From contig CALFTN010000060.1 in assembly GCA_937916395.1 (NCBI GenBank), positions 1-64,000 of the forward strand: a stretch of DNA of 64,000 bases, read 5' to 3'. The stretch is from an uncultured Clostridia bacterium (GTDB lineage Bacteria > Bacillota > Clostridia > Oscillospirales > Acutalibacteraceae). Positions 7,727 through 16,211 of the stretch are shown one piece after another. The translations under genes were made by a program, and so were the position numbers. Each line of letters opens with the position of its first letter. Within the stretch, counting starts at the first letter, position 1. The notes beneath the pieces are model-generated. The model had not been told where the DNA came from and searched no databases. It saw only the letters and a program-made list of their open reading frames with translations.

Positions 7727-10700
7727 ATGAAAAGAACGTTATGTTTATTTTGTGCTCTAATTCTTGCAGTCGGCATCTGCTTTAGTGCCCCTGTAACAAT
7801 TACTGCTTCGGCGGCTTTCACTTTAGAAAGTGGCGAGGAAAATCAAGAGGATGCTATCTATAAAGATAGTGAAACCGGACTCAAGTTCAAAATTACAGAC
7901 ACCGAAGATAAAACGGTTGAAGTTTGTGGGTATGATTCATCTCCAACTAATCTTGAAATTCCTGCAACAGTTACTATCAATGAGAATGAATATAGTGTAA
8001 CAACAATTGGTAATATTGCTTTTTGGGATTGTTCGACTCTTACATCAGTAACAATTCCAGATAGTGTAACAACAATTGGTGATAATGCTTTTAGAGGTTG
8101 CACTTCACTTGTATCAGTAACAATCGGGGGAAGTGTAACAACAATTGGTATTTGTGCTTTTAGCAATTGTCGTTTACTTAAAACAATAGAAATTCCAGAC
8201 AGCGTAACAACAATTGGTGAGTCTGTTTTTAGTGGTTGTACTAAACTTACTTCAGTAACAATTGGGGGAAGTGTAACAACAATTGGTGATTATGCTTTTA
8301 ACGGTTGCACTTCACTTGTATCAGTAACAATCGGGGAAAGTGTAACAACAATTGGTATTTGTGCTTTTAGCAATTGTAGTTTACTTAAAACAATAGAAAT
8401 TCCAGATAGCGTAACAATAATTGGTAATTCTGCTTTTTTCGGTTGTGCTAAACTTACATCAATAAAAATTCCTGAGAGTGTAACAACAATTGGTAGCAGT
8501 GCTTTTTGGGGTTGCTCTGAACTTGCATCTATAACAATTCCTGAGAGTGTAACAACAATTGGTGAGTCTGCTTTTTATGGTTGCTCTGAACTTGCATTTG
8601 TAACAATTGGCAAAGGTGTAACAGAAATTGGTATTTGTGCTTTTAGCAATTGTAGTTTACTTAAAACAATAGAAATTCCAGATAGCGTAACAACAATTGG
8701 TGAGTCTGCTTTTTATGGTTGCTCTGAACTTGCATCTATAACAATTCCGGCAAGTGTAACAACAATTGGTTCGGGTGCTTTTTATCGTTGCAATGCTCTT
8801 GCTACTGTAAACGTGCCTTGTAGTTGGGCGGAAACTCCTAAATATACCGAATTTGCGGACGGAGTACTTAAAATTCCACCGCATAGCAACTATGTGAATG
8901 GTAAGTGTGACGCTTGTTTAAAAATTTGCTCACCACACATGACAACAGGTGAAAGCAATATTTGCACAGTTTGTGGCGGTGCAGTTGGTGCTTGTGGTGC
9001 AAGTACAAATGATGGTGGTGAAAGTAGCGTTGAATGGCTTTATGACTCTGTTTCAAAAACCTTAACAATTTCAGGCTCAGGTGATATGGCAAATTTTGAC
9101 AGTCGCGATATGCTTTCGCCATGGGCAAATTACCGTGATTCAATTAAAAATGTTGTTATTTCAGATGGTGTAACATCAATTGGCAACTGCGCTTTTTATA
9201 ATTGTACTGCACTTGAGTCAATAGAAATCCCTGCAGGTGTAACAATAATTGGTAATTCTGCTTTTAGCGGTTGTGCTAAACTTACATCAATAAAAATTCC
9301 TGAGAGTGTAACAACAATTGGTAGCAATGCTTTTCGGGGTTGCTCTGCACTTAATTTAGTAGAAATTCCAAAGAATGTAACAACAATTGGTGAAGCTGCC
9401 TTTGTTAAGTGCTCTGCACTTACATCAATAAACGTGGCTACAGACAACACTTCATATTCCAGTGAAAACGATGTTCTTTTTAACAAGGACAAAACTACGT
9501 TGATTTGTTATCCTCAAAACAAGGCTGGCGAAAGCTACAGCATACCTGAAAATGTAGTAACAATCGGTGGCTATGCATTTAATGGTTGTGCTAAGCTTAA
9601 AACAATAAACTTTCCCGCAGGTTTAAAAGAAATAGGTGTTATGGCTTTTTATGATTGCACTGCACTTGAAACAATAACAATTCCTGATGGTGTAACTGAA
9701 ATCGGTGCCTTTGCTTTTTATAACTGTGAATCTATAAAATCATTAAAAGTTCCGGGTAGTGTACAAGTATTTGATGAATATTCTTTGAGTGGATATTCAG
9801 AAGATTTGGTTTTAACAGTTGATTTTGGTCATAGTGCGTATGATTATGCAAAAAGACAAAATATAAAATTTATTATCAATGGTTATACCGAAGCTGAAAC
9901 AGAGCAAATTAAAAAATTAGAGGTTGTAAAACATGTCGACCCTGCCGGTAATTATTTAGGTTACATTGTGTCAGATTGCGACCCATCAATCGCAGGTAAG
10001 CTTGTTATTCCAAGTTGGTATAACGGAAAGAGCGTGGTCGAAATTAGCGATACTGCTTTCGATGATTGCTCGTTACTTACAGAAATTACAATTCCGACAG
10101 GTATTTTTTTCAGAAGAGCTACTTTTGAGAATTGTAAAAAATTGAAATATGTGTTCTATGTCGGTACAGAGGCAGATTTTAAGCGTGCGTGTGGGCAAGA
10201 GCTGAATAAAGATATAACAGTGCATTATAATTCAACCGGTCATACAATCGAATTTGCTGCTAAAGAAAATGCTCACACCCATTGTAGTGTATGTGAACTT
10301 GTGATGTCTTCAGAGCACAGCTTTACAAGTAAAGTGACAACAGAGCCTACTTGTACAAAATCGGGTGTAAAAACATTTAGTTGTGAATGTGGTTACACTT
10401 ATACAGAAGAAATGGGTTCTTTAGGTCACGATATAGTAATTGATAAAGCAGTAGAAGCAACCTGTACAACGACAGGTCTTACAGAAGGTAAGCATTGTTC
10501 TCGTTGTGGCGGTGTAATAATTAAGCAAAATGTAGTTTCTACAACTGACCACGATTGGTCAAACAAAGACGGCATCTGTGGGGGTTGCGGCAAAACCTGT
10601 GCACACACTGGCACTCCTGTTTCTAACGATGACGACACTCATAGCTTTATCTGCTCCGTCTGTGGCAAGGTCATCACCGAGTCCCATGACTTTGAAAACG

Positions 10701-12598
10701 ATGACCACCAGTGCGACTGCGGTAAGCTGGAGACTTATAGTATTACCTGCACAGAAACAGGTTCCAATGGTGGCGAGGTCAGATTGACGAATACGGAACC
10801 TGCAACCCACGGGCAGACATACACCACCCGACTCCTGATGCCCCAGGACATACAGGGCTGGTACACCGATGTAATCAAGGTTTCTGTCAATGGTGTGGAA
10901 CTGGTTAAGGGCACAGACTATACCTACAATTTGCAGACCGTTACACTGACAGTCAATGGCGATAAGGTTACTGGCAACATTGAAATTACCTACAAGATCA
11001 ATGCGAAGGTCACTTTCGTCCTGAATGGTGGCGATTTGGAATCGAGCCTCAAGGCGTGGTTAGCTACTGGCGATCTGTACATTATAGATGACAAGATTAC
11101 CATGCCGTTGGCTTACGGGGTGCGCAGCAGTTTCGATGATTTGAATAATACCTTTATCCGTGAAGGTTACATCTGCACTGGTCTGAAAAATGGTGAACAG
11201 GATGCAGATATGACCGCTCCTGTGGTCAATTGCACTCTCTCAGTCCAGTGGCAGTGTACCCATAATACAATTGAAAATGGTGTTTGCACAACTTGTGGTG
11301 GCAATTACTGTGGTGCTGACAAAACTGAAGCCAAGGTTGTGTGGTTCTATGACGAAGATACAGCTACTTTGACAATTACAGGCTCAGGTGCTATGGCGGA
11401 TTATGGTCTTAATAATACCCCTTGGGGAAATTATAAATCATCAATAACCCAAATTAACATTGAAAATGGTGTAACAACAATTGGTGCTAATGCTTTTCGT
11501 ACTTGTGAAAAACTCACAGAAATTATAATTCCAAAGAGTGTTACAAGCATTGATGCCGAAGCATTTTTTGAGTGCAGTAATTTAAAATACATTTTCTTTG
11601 AAGGTACAGAAGCTGCACAAAAAACTATTGGTGATGCTTTAGTTACAAATGCGAAAATTCACTATGGTTCTTCAACACATACATTTGAAGAAAATTATAC
11701 AGTAGATGTAGAACCTACTTGTACTGAGAAGGGTAGGGAATCTCAGCATTGTAAATATTGTGAAAAAACACAGAATGAAAGAGAAATCCCTTGTCTCATA
11801 CCAGGTGAAATTGAGGCAGAGCTAGATAACTCAAATTCATTCTCAGCTACTGTTGAGGATGTTAACAGCATAACAGCAAAGCTCAAGTTAACTGACGAAG
11901 AAAAAGAATTAATTTCAAATGGTGCCGATATGAAAATCGTTTTCAAATTAAGCGATATAGGTTCGGCAGTTAATACAGCTGAAAAAGAAGCTATCTTAAA
12001 CGCTTTAACTAAAGGAAAAATAGGAACCTTCCTTGATATTCAATTAGTAAAGCAAATAGGTGGCATGTCGACTAATGTCGAAAATCTTAGTGGCTTAATC
12101 AGCGTTTCTGTTGAGCTTCCGGCAGAGCTTATTAATAATGCAGTAAATGTTAAGAGAAGCTATAGTGTTTTAAGATACCACGATGGTGATGAGCAAAAGG
12201 TTACAACACTTAATTCTAGGTATGATGAAGCAACTAACACTCTTACATTTGATACAGACCGTTTCTCAACTTATGCTATTGTTTATAGTGATGTTATTGT
12301 TTCTAGTGGTGAAGGTGTACCAGGAACTCCTGCCCCAGATAATGGTGCAGTAGGTGCACCAGAAACACCAAAAGATGAAACAACTTCAGGCACACCAGAA
12401 GCACCGAAAGACGATGAAGTGGTTGTTGAAAACGATAAGAATAATACTTCAACCGACAACACAACAAGCGAAGATGGCACATCTAAAGACGATGTTCCAA
12501 AGGCTGGTGTAATTAGTACTACTTCTATTTGGCTTGGCGCTATGGCGATAAGTGGCTTTGGTGCGTTGTTAGTTTCTAAAAAGAAAAAAGAAGACTAA
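7727..12598 (+). CDS. Giant BspA-type LRR_5 surface protein with C-terminal membrane anchor
   Basis: 1623 residues. Signal peptide at 1-30; first LRR_5 block of twelve 23-residue repeats (SVTTIGxxAFxxCxxLxxxxIPx) at about 90-365; a second LRR block at about 480-700; Cys-rich HxxC..CxxCG modules at about 840-1000; a third short LRR patch near 1240-1300; Pro/Thr/Asp-rich stalk at about 1525-1590; VPKAG, a hydrophobic segment and KKKKED at the C-terminus, resembling a degenerate LPxTG-type or simple membrane anchor. Likely cell-surface adhesion or binding protein. Bases about 10566-11262 (residues about 947-1179) are visibly richer in GC with different codons than the rest, suggesting a transferred domain. 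Repeat units are nearly identical at DNA level. Ligand unknown. Confidence 0.85.
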   Translation: MKRTLCLFCALILAVGICFSAPVTITASAAFTLESGEENQEDAIYKDSETGLKFKITDTEDKTVEVCGYDSSPTNLEIPATVTINENEYSVTTIGNIAFWDCSTLTSVTIPDSVTTIGDNAFRGCTSLVSVTIGGSVTTIGICAFSNCRLLKTIEIPDSVTTIGESVFSGCTKLTSVTIGGSVTTIGDYAFNGCTSLVSVTIGESVTTIGICAFSNCSLLKTIEIPDSVTIIGNSAFFGCAKLTSIKIPESVTTIGSSAFWGCSELASITIPESVTTIGESAFYGCSELAFVTIGKGVTEIGICAFSNCSLLKTIEIPDSVTTIGESAFYGCSELASITIPASVTTIGSGAFYRCNALATVNVPCSWAETPKYTEFADGVLKIPPHSNYVNGKCDACLKICSPHMTTGESNICTVCGGAVGACGASTNDGGESSVEWLYDSVSKTLTISGSGDMANFDSRDMLSPWANYRDSIKNVVISDGVTSIGNCAFYNCTALESIEIPAGVTIIGNSAFSGCAKLTSIKIPESVTTIGSNAFRGCSALNLVEIPKNVTTIGEAAFVKCSALTSINVATDNTSYSSENDVLFNKDKTTLICYPQNKAGESYSIPENVVTIGGYAFNGCAKLKTINFPAGLKEIGVMAFYDCTALETITIPDGVTEIGAFAFYNCESIKSLKVPGSVQVFDEYSLSGYSEDLVLTVDFGHSAYDYAKRQNIKFIINGYTEAETEQIKKLEVVKHVDPAGNYLGYIVSDCDPSIAGKLVIPSWYNGKSVVEISDTAFDDCSLLTEITIPTGIFFRRATFENCKKLKYVFYVGTEADFKRACGQELNKDITVHYNSTGHTIEFAAKENAHTHCSVCELVMSSEHSFTSKVTTEPTCTKSGVKTFSCECGYTYTEEMGSLGHDIVIDKAVEATCTTTGLTEGKHCSRCGGVIIKQNVVSTTDHDWSNKDGICGGCGKTCAHTGTPVSNDDDTHSFICSVCGKVITESHDFENDDHQCDCGKLETYSITCTETGSNGGEVRLTNTEPATHGQTYTTRLLMPQDIQGWYTDVIKVSVNGVELVKGTDYTYNLQTVTLTVNGDKVTGNIEITYKINAKVTFVLNGGDLESSLKAWLATGDLYIIDDKITMPLAYGVRSSFDDLNNTFIREGYICTGLKNGEQDADMTAPVVNCTLSVQWQCTHNTIENGVCTTCGGNYCGADKTEAKVVWFYDEDTATLTITGSGAMADYGLNNTPWGNYKSSITQINIENGVTTIGANAFRTCEKLTEIIIPKSVTSIDAEAFFECSNLKYIFFEGTEAAQKTIGDALVTNAKIHYGSSTHTFEENYTVDVEPTCTEKGRESQHCKYCEKTQNEREIPCLIPGEIEAELDNSNSFSATVEDVNSITAKLKLTDEEKELISNGADMKIVFKLSDIGSAVNTAEKEAILNALTKGKIGTFLDIQLVKQIGGMSTNVENLSGLISVSVELPAELINNAVNVKRSYSVLRYHDGDEQKVTTLNSRYDEATNTLTFDTDRFSTYAIVYSDVIVSSGEGVPGTPAPDNGAVGAPETPKDETTSGTPEAPKDDEVVVENDKNNTSTDNTTSEDGTSKDDVPKAGVISTTSIWLGAMAISGFGALLVSKKKKED
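7994..8822 (+). repeat. Twelve tandem 69-base LRR-encoding repeats
   Basis: Units start AGTGTAACAACAATTGGT and repeat every 69 bases (23 codons). Some neighbouring units recur as pairs, for example the AFxGCTSLVSV / ICAFSNC pair in units 2-3 and 5-6, indicating recent internal duplication. Within the LRR surface-protein gene. Confidence 0.85.
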
Positions 12599-12601
12599 AG
12601 A

Positions 12602-12641
12602 AAATAACCATACAATTGTGAAATTGTATGGTTATTTTTTT
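12602..12641. terminator. Bidirectional terminator between convergent genes
   Basis: AAATAACCATACAATT / AATTGTATGGTTATTT hairpin followed by a T run on the plus strand and preceded by an A run, so it can end both the LRR gene (plus) and the C39-like gene (minus). Confidence 0.85.
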
Positions 12642-13626
12642 AATAATGAAGCATTTTATAAAAATAAGGGTATGCACTAAAGAACTGATTTAATGTTGTT
12701 CTTGTAGATGAGCCAGGGTCATTAATATAAAATGAAGAAGTTGTAAGAGTATTTGTTGCTTTAACACCAGTTACAACAACGTAGTGCTGACCTCCGTTGG
12801 ATTTTTTTGCACCAACAATAACAGGCTTACCTTGTTCTAAAAGATTATAAATTTTTGTAAGGTAACCACTCTGTGATGTGATTTGTGTGTAATTCGATGG
12901 CCAGTAAACTGCACCACCAGAAGTGTAAGAAAGCTTTTTCATCATATTGTGCGGATAAATAGTTGTGTTTGTTCTCTTGCTTTCAAGCATTGCAATCGCC
13001 GTTGTTGCACAACCTATTTTTGCAATAGATTGACCAGATGAACCAATAATAACATTGCCCCAACGAGAGTCGGTCTGCTTAAAATTCGGTACACCTGAAA
13101 GCTTGATTGCTTTATAGCTTGTTGTGGTATTTGAAGAGCTTGAAGTAACTAAATAAGAACTGCTTACATAACCAGTTTTGTTACCGTTATAAAGAATTTT
13201 ACTCCAGCCATTAGAGGTTGAAATTACAGGCACCTTTGTACCACTGCTAAGTCTTGTTTTAATTGTCGCACTTGTTGAAGCAGAGCTTCTTACATTAAGG
13301 TTGCCACTTGTGGTTTTTACTGTTTTAACATCCTTTGAGGTTACAGTAATATAATCTGCACTGCAATAACCATAAGAAGAAGCACCATATCTTACATACC
13401 AGAAATTACCATTTTTACTTATAAGTGTAACTAATGAATTTCGTTTTAAGGTTGCAACAACACTTGATGAAGTAGAAGCACTTTTTCTTACATTTAGTGA
13501 AGTGGAGGCTGTTGTAACTTTACCAACACCATAAACTGTACTACTAGCATTTGCACTTATTGTGACGCTGTTAATCAATGTGATTGAAAGAATTAACGCT
13601 AAAATTAAACTACACGTTCGTTTCAT
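12640..13626 (-). CDS. Secreted SH3-domain protein with C39-like peptidase domain
   Basis: 328 residues. Signal peptide at 1-27 (ALILSITLINSVTISANA); two bacterial SH3 domains at about 35-98 and 104-160 (LNVRKSASTSSSV, LNVRSSASTSATI); Ser/Thr-rich linker; a C39_2 papain-like domain from about 175 with FKQTDSRWGN, catalytic-Cys context IGCATTAIAM and His context GGQHYVVVTGV, then NDPGS. Likely binds and possibly cleaves cell-wall peptide or extracellular protein. Start ATG 13626 follows GAGGTG. Domain calls are solid; substrate unknown. Confidence 0.82.
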   Translation of the reverse strand: MKRTCSLILALILSITLINSVTISANASSTVYGVGKVTTASTSLNVRKSASTSSSVVATLKRNSLVTLISKNGNFWYVRYGASSYGYCSADYITVTSKDVKTVKTTSGNLNVRSSASTSATIKTRLSSGTKVPVISTSNGWSKILYNGNKTGYVSSSYLVTSSSSNTTTSYKAIKLSGVPNFKQTDSRWGNVIIGSSGQSIAKIGCATTAIAMLESKRTNTTIYPHNMMKKLSYTSGGAVYWPSNYTQITSQSGYLTKIYNLLEQGKPVIVGAKKSNGGQHYVVVTGVKATNTLTTSSFYINDPGSSTRTTLNQFFSAYPYFYKMLHY

Positions 13627-13638
13627 AAAAATACACCT

Positions 13639-13685
13639 CGTATTTACTATTTTTTTGACAAATGTCTTTCTAATAGTAACATACG
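13639..13685 (-). promoter_or_regulatory. Inverted repeat in the 5' region of the C39-like gene
   Basis: CGTATTTACTATT (13639-13651) is the near-perfect inverse of AATAGTAACATACG (13672-13685) with a 20-base loop, directly before the ribosome site. Could be an mRNA stem or an operator; no evidence decides. Confidence 0.45.
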
Positions 13686-13754
13686 GGGTGCGTTATTTCA
13701 TTACACAAATATTGGAAAATCAGTTTGTAGGGGCAGACCTTTGGTCGCCCGTGG

Positions 13755-14732
13755 TCAGTTGTCAGCAGTTTGTGAAAGCTCAATAAATTCCCCAGCAATG
13801 AATTTTAAGTCGTCAAATGATTCAATAGAACTCATTTTTGCTCTGTATTCAGCGGCACCTCTTAAGCCCTTTGTGTACCACGCGGCGTGCTTTCTTGCTT
13901 CTCTTATGCCAACTCTTTCGCCTTTGTAAAGACAAAGCTTTTCAATGTGTTTTAACATAATTAACATTCGTTCAATTACAGGGGGTTCTGGCAAAATTCG
14001 TTCGTGCTCTAAATAAGCGTTAATTTGCTTGAACACCCATGGTCTGCCCAGAGCGGCACGTCCGACCATAACTAAATCGCAACCAGTTTCTTCAAGCATT
14101 TTAGCAGCACTCTTGCCGTCTGTTATATCGCCGTTACCAATAACAGGCACTTTAACAGCCTGTTTTACTTCTCTTATAATATCAACATTAACAGGGGGAG
14201 AGTACATTTGAATTTTAGTTCTGCCGTGAACCGTAATTGCTTTGGCACCTGCATTTTCGCAACGTTTTGCAAGCTCAACTGCGTTTATTGAATTGTCGTC
14301 CCAGCCAGAACGCATTTTTACAGTAACAGGAATATTAACAGCATTTACTACCTCTTTTACAATTTGCTCTGCAAGTAAAGGGCTTTTCATAAGTAATGCA
14401 CCGCCACCGGATGCCACAACTTTTGGGGCTGGGCAACCCATATTTATATCTATAAATTGTGGTTCAAACTCTAAAGTTTTTACGGCCGCTTTTGCCATAG
14501 TTAAAGGGTCATTACCAAAAATCTGAGCACCACAAGGACGTTCAGGCTCTGTAATAGCTAAAAGCTCTTTGCTTTTTTTGTCGTTAAGTGTTAAACCCTT
14601 TGCACTCACCATTTCTGTAACAGAATAGCAAGCGCCATAATTTACACAAAGCTCACGAAAGGCTCTGTCTGCCACACCTGCCATTGGTGCTAATGCAACC
14701 TTGCCGTTTGTATTTAAAAAATCAAAATTCAT
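13755..14732 (-). CDS. dus: tRNA-dihydrouridine synthase
   Basis: 325 residues, FMN-dependent Dus family reducing uridines in the tRNA D-loop. Seen: ALAPMAGVADRAFR, the INMGCPAPKV motif with the catalytic Cys, KMRSGW, TVHGRT, GNGDI and MVGRAALGRPW. Start is placed at ATG 14732 (MNFDFL), which has AGAGAGG 6-12 bases upstream, rather than 11 codons earlier. The last codons and stop lie next to a GGTCGCCC palindromic intergenic repeat, so the extreme C-terminus borders repeat DNA. Confidence 0.92.
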   Translation of the reverse strand: MNFDFLNTNGKVALAPMAGVADRAFRELCVNYGACYSVTEMVSAKGLTLNDKKSKELLAITEPERPCGAQIFGNDPLTMAKAAVKTLEFEPQFIDINMGCPAPKVVASGGGALLMKSPLLAEQIVKEVVNAVNIPVTVKMRSGWDDNSINAVELAKRCENAGAKAITVHGRTKIQMYSPPVNVDIIREVKQAVKVPVIGNGDITDGKSAAKMLEETGCDLVMVGRAALGRPWVFKQINAYLEHERILPEPPVIERMLIMLKHIEKLCLYKGERVGIREARKHAAWYTKGLRGAAEYRAKMSSIESFDDLKFIAGEFIELSQTADN

Positions 14733-14790
14733 ACTGTAACCTCTCTTGTTAGGGTAGTATAGCATATTTTAATTAAGAGTTTCAATAGGG

Positions 14791-14818
14791 TTGACATTTT
14801 TGGAGATTCTGTTATAAT
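14791..14818 (+). promoter_or_regulatory. Promoter of the antisense RNA in the convergent RNA locus
   Basis: TTGACA (14791-14796), 16-base spacer, TATAAT (14813-14818). It drives plus-strand transcription toward the 21-residue peptide gene. Confidence 0.8.
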
Positions 14819-14825
14819 AAAATTA

Positions 14826-14921
14826 AACAAGGAGCTAACTCGTAGACGGTTAGCCTCCAGATAAAAGTGTGTTTATGAAAACAATCGCCTTACCGGGAAG
14901 TCAGGCGGTTGTTTTCTTTTA
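14826..14921 (+). ncRNA. Putative antitoxin-like antisense RNA
   Basis: Predicted about 95-nt RNA from the promoter at 14791. It opens with a hairpin (GGAGCTAAC / GTTAGCCTCC, 14831-14858) and ends in the GAAAACAATCGCC / GGCGGTTGTTTTC hairpin (14877-14889 with 14904-14916) plus CTTTTA. It overlaps only the 3' untranslated end of the opposite peptide mRNA, the geometry of Fst RNAII or TxpA/RatA-type type I antitoxins. No coding potential seen. Inferred entirely from promoters, hairpins and layout. Confidence 0.6.
14877..14920. terminator. Shared hairpin terminator of convergent RNAs
   Basis: 13-base arms at 14877-14889 and 14904-14916 with a single mismatch and a 14-base loop. It lies just past the stop of the peptide ORF on the minus strand and ends the plus-strand RNA. 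Confidence 0.75.
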
Positions 14922-14984
14922 TCGCTCTTTTAAAACGATTAGAATACAAAGTATGATAATAAGAATGATGATTACTTCACTCAT
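14919..14984 (-). CDS. 21-residue hydrophobic peptide, putative type I toxin
   Basis: ATG 14984-14982 to TAA 14921-14919. The peptide starts MSEV, has an uninterrupted run of about 14 Ile/Leu/Val/Cys residues and ends LKER, that is one membrane helix with a charged tail. The ribosome site AGAGGTG (14997-14991) is strong and 6 bases from the ATG. The mRNA has a long structured leader (15111-14985) from a consensus promoter. Size and composition resemble Ibs-, ShoB- or Fst-type membrane toxins, but the Fst signature (PxxxG) is absent. Too short for ordinary gene finders. Toxicity is inference. Confidence 0.62.
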   Translation of the reverse strand: MSEVIIILIIILCILIVLKER

Positions 14985-15062
14985 TAAAATCACCTCTGAA
15001 AACAGCTGATTTCCTCAAATGAGGATTTCTATGTAATCAGAGAGTTCAGTCTCTCTGTTAAA

Positions 15063-15097
15063 GAGACTAACCGCCTACCGTAGAATTAACTCCTTGG
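15063..15097 (-). repeat. Leader segment repeated at the 5' end of both convergent RNAs
   Basis: Read on the minus strand this is CAAGGAGTTAATTC..GTAGGCGGTTAGTCTC; the plus strand at 14828-14857 reads CAAGGAGCTAACTC..GTAGACGGTTAGCCTC. Both RNAs therefore start with the same sequence and a similar hairpin. Confidence 0.75.
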
Positions 15098-15117
15098 GAA
15101 CTTATGTTCCGTTTGGT

Positions 15118-15146
15118 ATTGTAGCATTTATTGAATAGAATGTCAA
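15118..15146 (-). promoter_or_regulatory. Promoter of the 21-residue peptide mRNA
   Basis: On the minus strand TTGACA (15146-15141), 17-base spacer, TACAAT (15123-15118). Transcription would start near 15111, giving an approximately 125-nt leader that begins with a GGAAC/GTTCC hairpin before the peptide ORF. Confidence 0.82.
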
Positions 15147-15206
15147 GTGTAGTGATTTAGAAAAAACTAACCCTCAAAAAACAAGGTGTTTTTGTTGTTG
15201 CAATAC

Positions 15207-16163
15207 TCAGGGATTACAAATTTTGCAAGGTGAATAACCATTTTCGGTTAAATCCTCTTTGTTTCCTGAGTATTCTTTTTTATTCTTCTCAGCCATTTTA
15301 TTAACAGAAGAACAAGATGGATTGTGGAATTTTTTTGAGTTCGTATTTAAAATATACGTTACATCCTGTTTGTTTTCTGAGTTGGAGGCTTCAGGGGAGG
15401 TAGTCGGTGTTACAAGCAAATAGCTCTCACCGGTTTCATAATTAATTTTTATTGATGGTTGAGTGTTGTAGCAAAATACATTAAAAGAGATACCTTTTCC
15501 ATTATCTTCAACAGAAAGAGCTTCCATTTTAACGCCTTTACATAAAAGGTTATCGCCCTCAAAAATCGGCGTAACTCTATACATAACGTGGTTACCTGTT
15601 TCTTCAATGTAATCATCAACCATATTTTCAAATGGGAGCATACCCTCAATGTTTAAGTATCTTGTACCAGTTATAAGATTTTTGTCATTTGCATTTTCGC
15701 CAGAAAGCTGAAAGCCTATAAGATGGCAACGGTTATATAAATATTTACCGTCAACACAGTCATACTTTTTAAGGTGCCAGCCACTAGGCTTAATCATGCC
15801 TATTTCGCCACGCTCTGTTGTGGGCATCGTTTCAATTCCCAAGCAAGCAAATGCTTTGCCACATCTGCCCAAAGAATCCAAATCAGAATATTTTTCGAAT
15901 GCTTTTGATGTAATCTCTGCTTCTGTGAATTCTGGTTTGTTATTATTAAGAATGATATAAGGCGAACCTGAATATTCAGGAATTGAATTTTCAGAAACAA
16001 CTGTCGTAGTTTCTTCCGTAGTAATAGGTAGCGTAGTTGTTTCGGTAGTTATGATGTTTTGGGTTGATTCGATAGAAACAGTTGTTTCTGGTTCATAAGA
16101 ACCGCCACAAGCAGATAAAACAAGAACAGCTAATAAAAGTGCTAAGCACCTGATTTTTTTCAT
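15207..16163 (-). CDS. Lipoprotein DNA/RNA non-specific endonuclease (EndA/NUC1-like)
   Basis: 318 residues from ATG 16163 (ribosome site AGAGGTG; an earlier in-frame start lacks one). Lipobox VLSACGG at about 17-23, then a Thr/Glu-rich linker to about 60. The nuclease core has YNRCHLIGFQLSGENANDKN, matching the DRGH-type active site of EndA/Spd nucleases with catalytic His and the metal-binding Asn, and NLITGTRYLN. The C-terminal 50 residues (SKKFHNPSC..GYSPCKIC) form an Ada/KH-like four-Cys/His metal motif often fused to exported proteins. Extracellular nucleic-acid degradation is likely. Follows the PHP gene by 48 bases. Confidence 0.85.
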   Translation of the reverse strand: MKKIRCLALLLAVLVLSACGGSYEPETTVSIESTQNIITTETTTLPITTEETTTVVSENSIPEYSGSPYIILNNNKPEFTEAEITSKAFEKYSDLDSLGRCGKAFACLGIETMPTTERGEIGMIKPSGWHLKKYDCVDGKYLYNRCHLIGFQLSGENANDKNLITGTRYLNIEGMLPFENMVDDYIEETGNHVMYRVTPIFEGDNLLCKGVKMEALSVEDNGKGISFNVFCYNTQPSIKINYETGESYLLVTPTTSPEASNSENKQDVTYILNTNSKKFHNPSCSSVNKMAEKNKKEYSGNKEDLTENGYSPCKICNP

Positions 16164-16211
16164 AAGTTCACCTCTACTATCTGACCACTGACTCACTGAC
16201 TTACTGACTAC

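Noticed and set aside
7994..8822. CRISPR-like regular repeats
   Set aside because: The 69-base units are in-frame LRR codons in one protein, with no unique spacers and no cas genes.
10559..10810. Antisense and alternate-frame ORFs within the GC-rich LRR insert
   Set aside because: They are by-products of higher GC and fewer chance stops; no ribosome site or family motif, while the main frame is continuous.
14826..14921. Fst antitoxin RNA family member
   Set aside because: Layout is similar, but the leader repeats are inverted rather than direct and the peptide lacks the Fst motif, so it is not called as that family.
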